Assembly: GCA_015063655.1 (NCBI GenBank)
Contig: SVTU01000097.1
Location: 1-5,116, forward strand
Length of the DNA stretch: 5,116 nt
Reading direction: 5' to 3'
DNA from: Oscillospiraceae bacterium
GTDB lineage: Bacteria; Bacillota; Clostridia; Oscillospirales; CAG-272
Shown: positions 5,036 to 5,116 of the stretch, piece after piece
How the letters are laid out: every line of letters begins with the position of its first letter
Numbering within the stretch: the first letter of the stretch is position 1
Position numbers and translations under genes: made by a program
Notes under the pieces: generated by a model
Told to the model about the DNA's origin: nothing
What the model saw: only the letters and a program-made list of their open reading frames with translations
Databases searched by the model: none

Positions 5036-5116
5036 TTACTTCAGAGCGGCCTGTGCTGCTGCCAAGCGTGCGATCGGCACACGGAAGGGCGAGCAGGAAA
5101 CGTAGGTCAGACCAAC
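5036..5116 (-). CDS. ppdK: Pyruvate, phosphate dikinase, C-terminal end only
   Basis: The final 26 codons of a minus-strand gene, ending with TAA at 5038-5036. The translation contains YVSCSPFRVPIARLAAAQ and ends AALK, the highly conserved C-terminus of PPDK. The cysteine in SCS corresponds to the catalytic acid/base Cys831 of the Clostridium symbiosum enzyme. PPDK interconverts pyruvate, ATP and phosphate with PEP, AMP and pyrophosphate, and in anaerobic clostridia often serves glycolysis or PEP supply. PEP is a substrate of both DAHP synthase and EPSP synthase, but a functional link is only suggestive, since the gene has its own terminator. Most of the gene (usually around 870-880 residues) lies beyond the window. 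The call rests on a short but distinctive segment. Confidence 0.85.
   Translation of the reverse strand, partial: VGLTYVSCSPFRVPIARLAAAQAALK

Noticed and set aside
1..5116. CRISPR arrays, insertion sequences, tRNA or rRNA genes, phage or defence genes
   Set aside because: No direct-repeat arrays, transposase motifs, attachment-site duplications or tRNA-like cloverleaf sequence were seen; nearly all of the window is accounted for by metabolic genes and their control regions.

Overview
The window carries most of a tyrosine-directed aromatic amino acid operon on the minus strand. A divergently transcribed sugar-nucleotidyltransferase-like gene follows on the plus strand, and the last codons of a pyruvate phosphate dikinase gene (minus strand) lie at the right edge. 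Several features point to an uncultured-type gut clostridium (Bacillota, Clostridia; genus not resolvable): G+C-rich genes separated by AT-rich spacers, strong AAGGAG-type ribosome binding sites, consensus TTGACA/17-bp promoters, a Thermotoga/Bacillus-like type I-beta DAHP synthase, and the PPDK tail. The taxonomy is inference.

Layout. Positions 1-764 (minus) hold the first 254 codons of aroA (EPSP synthase), cut by the window edge. It overlaps aroB (761-1819, 3-dehydroquinate synthase) by the 4-nt ATGA. tyrA (1834-2664, prephenate dehydrogenase) is 14 nt upstream of aroB and 1 nt downstream of aroF (2666-3682, DAHP synthase). Transcription therefore runs aroF-tyrA-aroB-aroA as one tight unit. 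AroF and AroB are the first two shikimate-pathway steps, AroA is the sixth, and TyrA diverts prephenate to tyrosine.

The 389-nt gap 3683-4071 is the most informative part. It contains a minus-strand promoter (3943-3971) and a 21-codon leader ORF with six Tyr codons and two Phe codons (3841-3906). It also contains a full set of mutually exclusive RNA hairpins ending in an intrinsic terminator with a U6 tract (3746-3788), about 60 nt before aroF. This reads as a classical ribosome-mediated tyrosine attenuator. T-box leaders are the commoner device for aromatic amino acid genes in Bacillota. The leader ORF is short enough that routine gene calling would miss it.

On the other side of the gap, a plus-strand promoter (4009-4037), whose -35 box is overlapped by an imperfect inverted repeat, drives the nucleotidyltransferase gene (4072-4950). 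A 14-bp hairpin with T-runs on both strands (4972-5022) serves as a bidirectional terminator between this gene and the convergent ppdK tail (5036-5116).

Control of tyrosine synthesis appears two-layered. Transcription would be sensed by tRNA-Tyr charging through the leader. Enzyme activity may be controlled through the N-terminal ferredoxin-like regulatory domain of the DAHP synthase. TyrA itself lacks the C-terminal ACT domain found in Bacillus TyrA.
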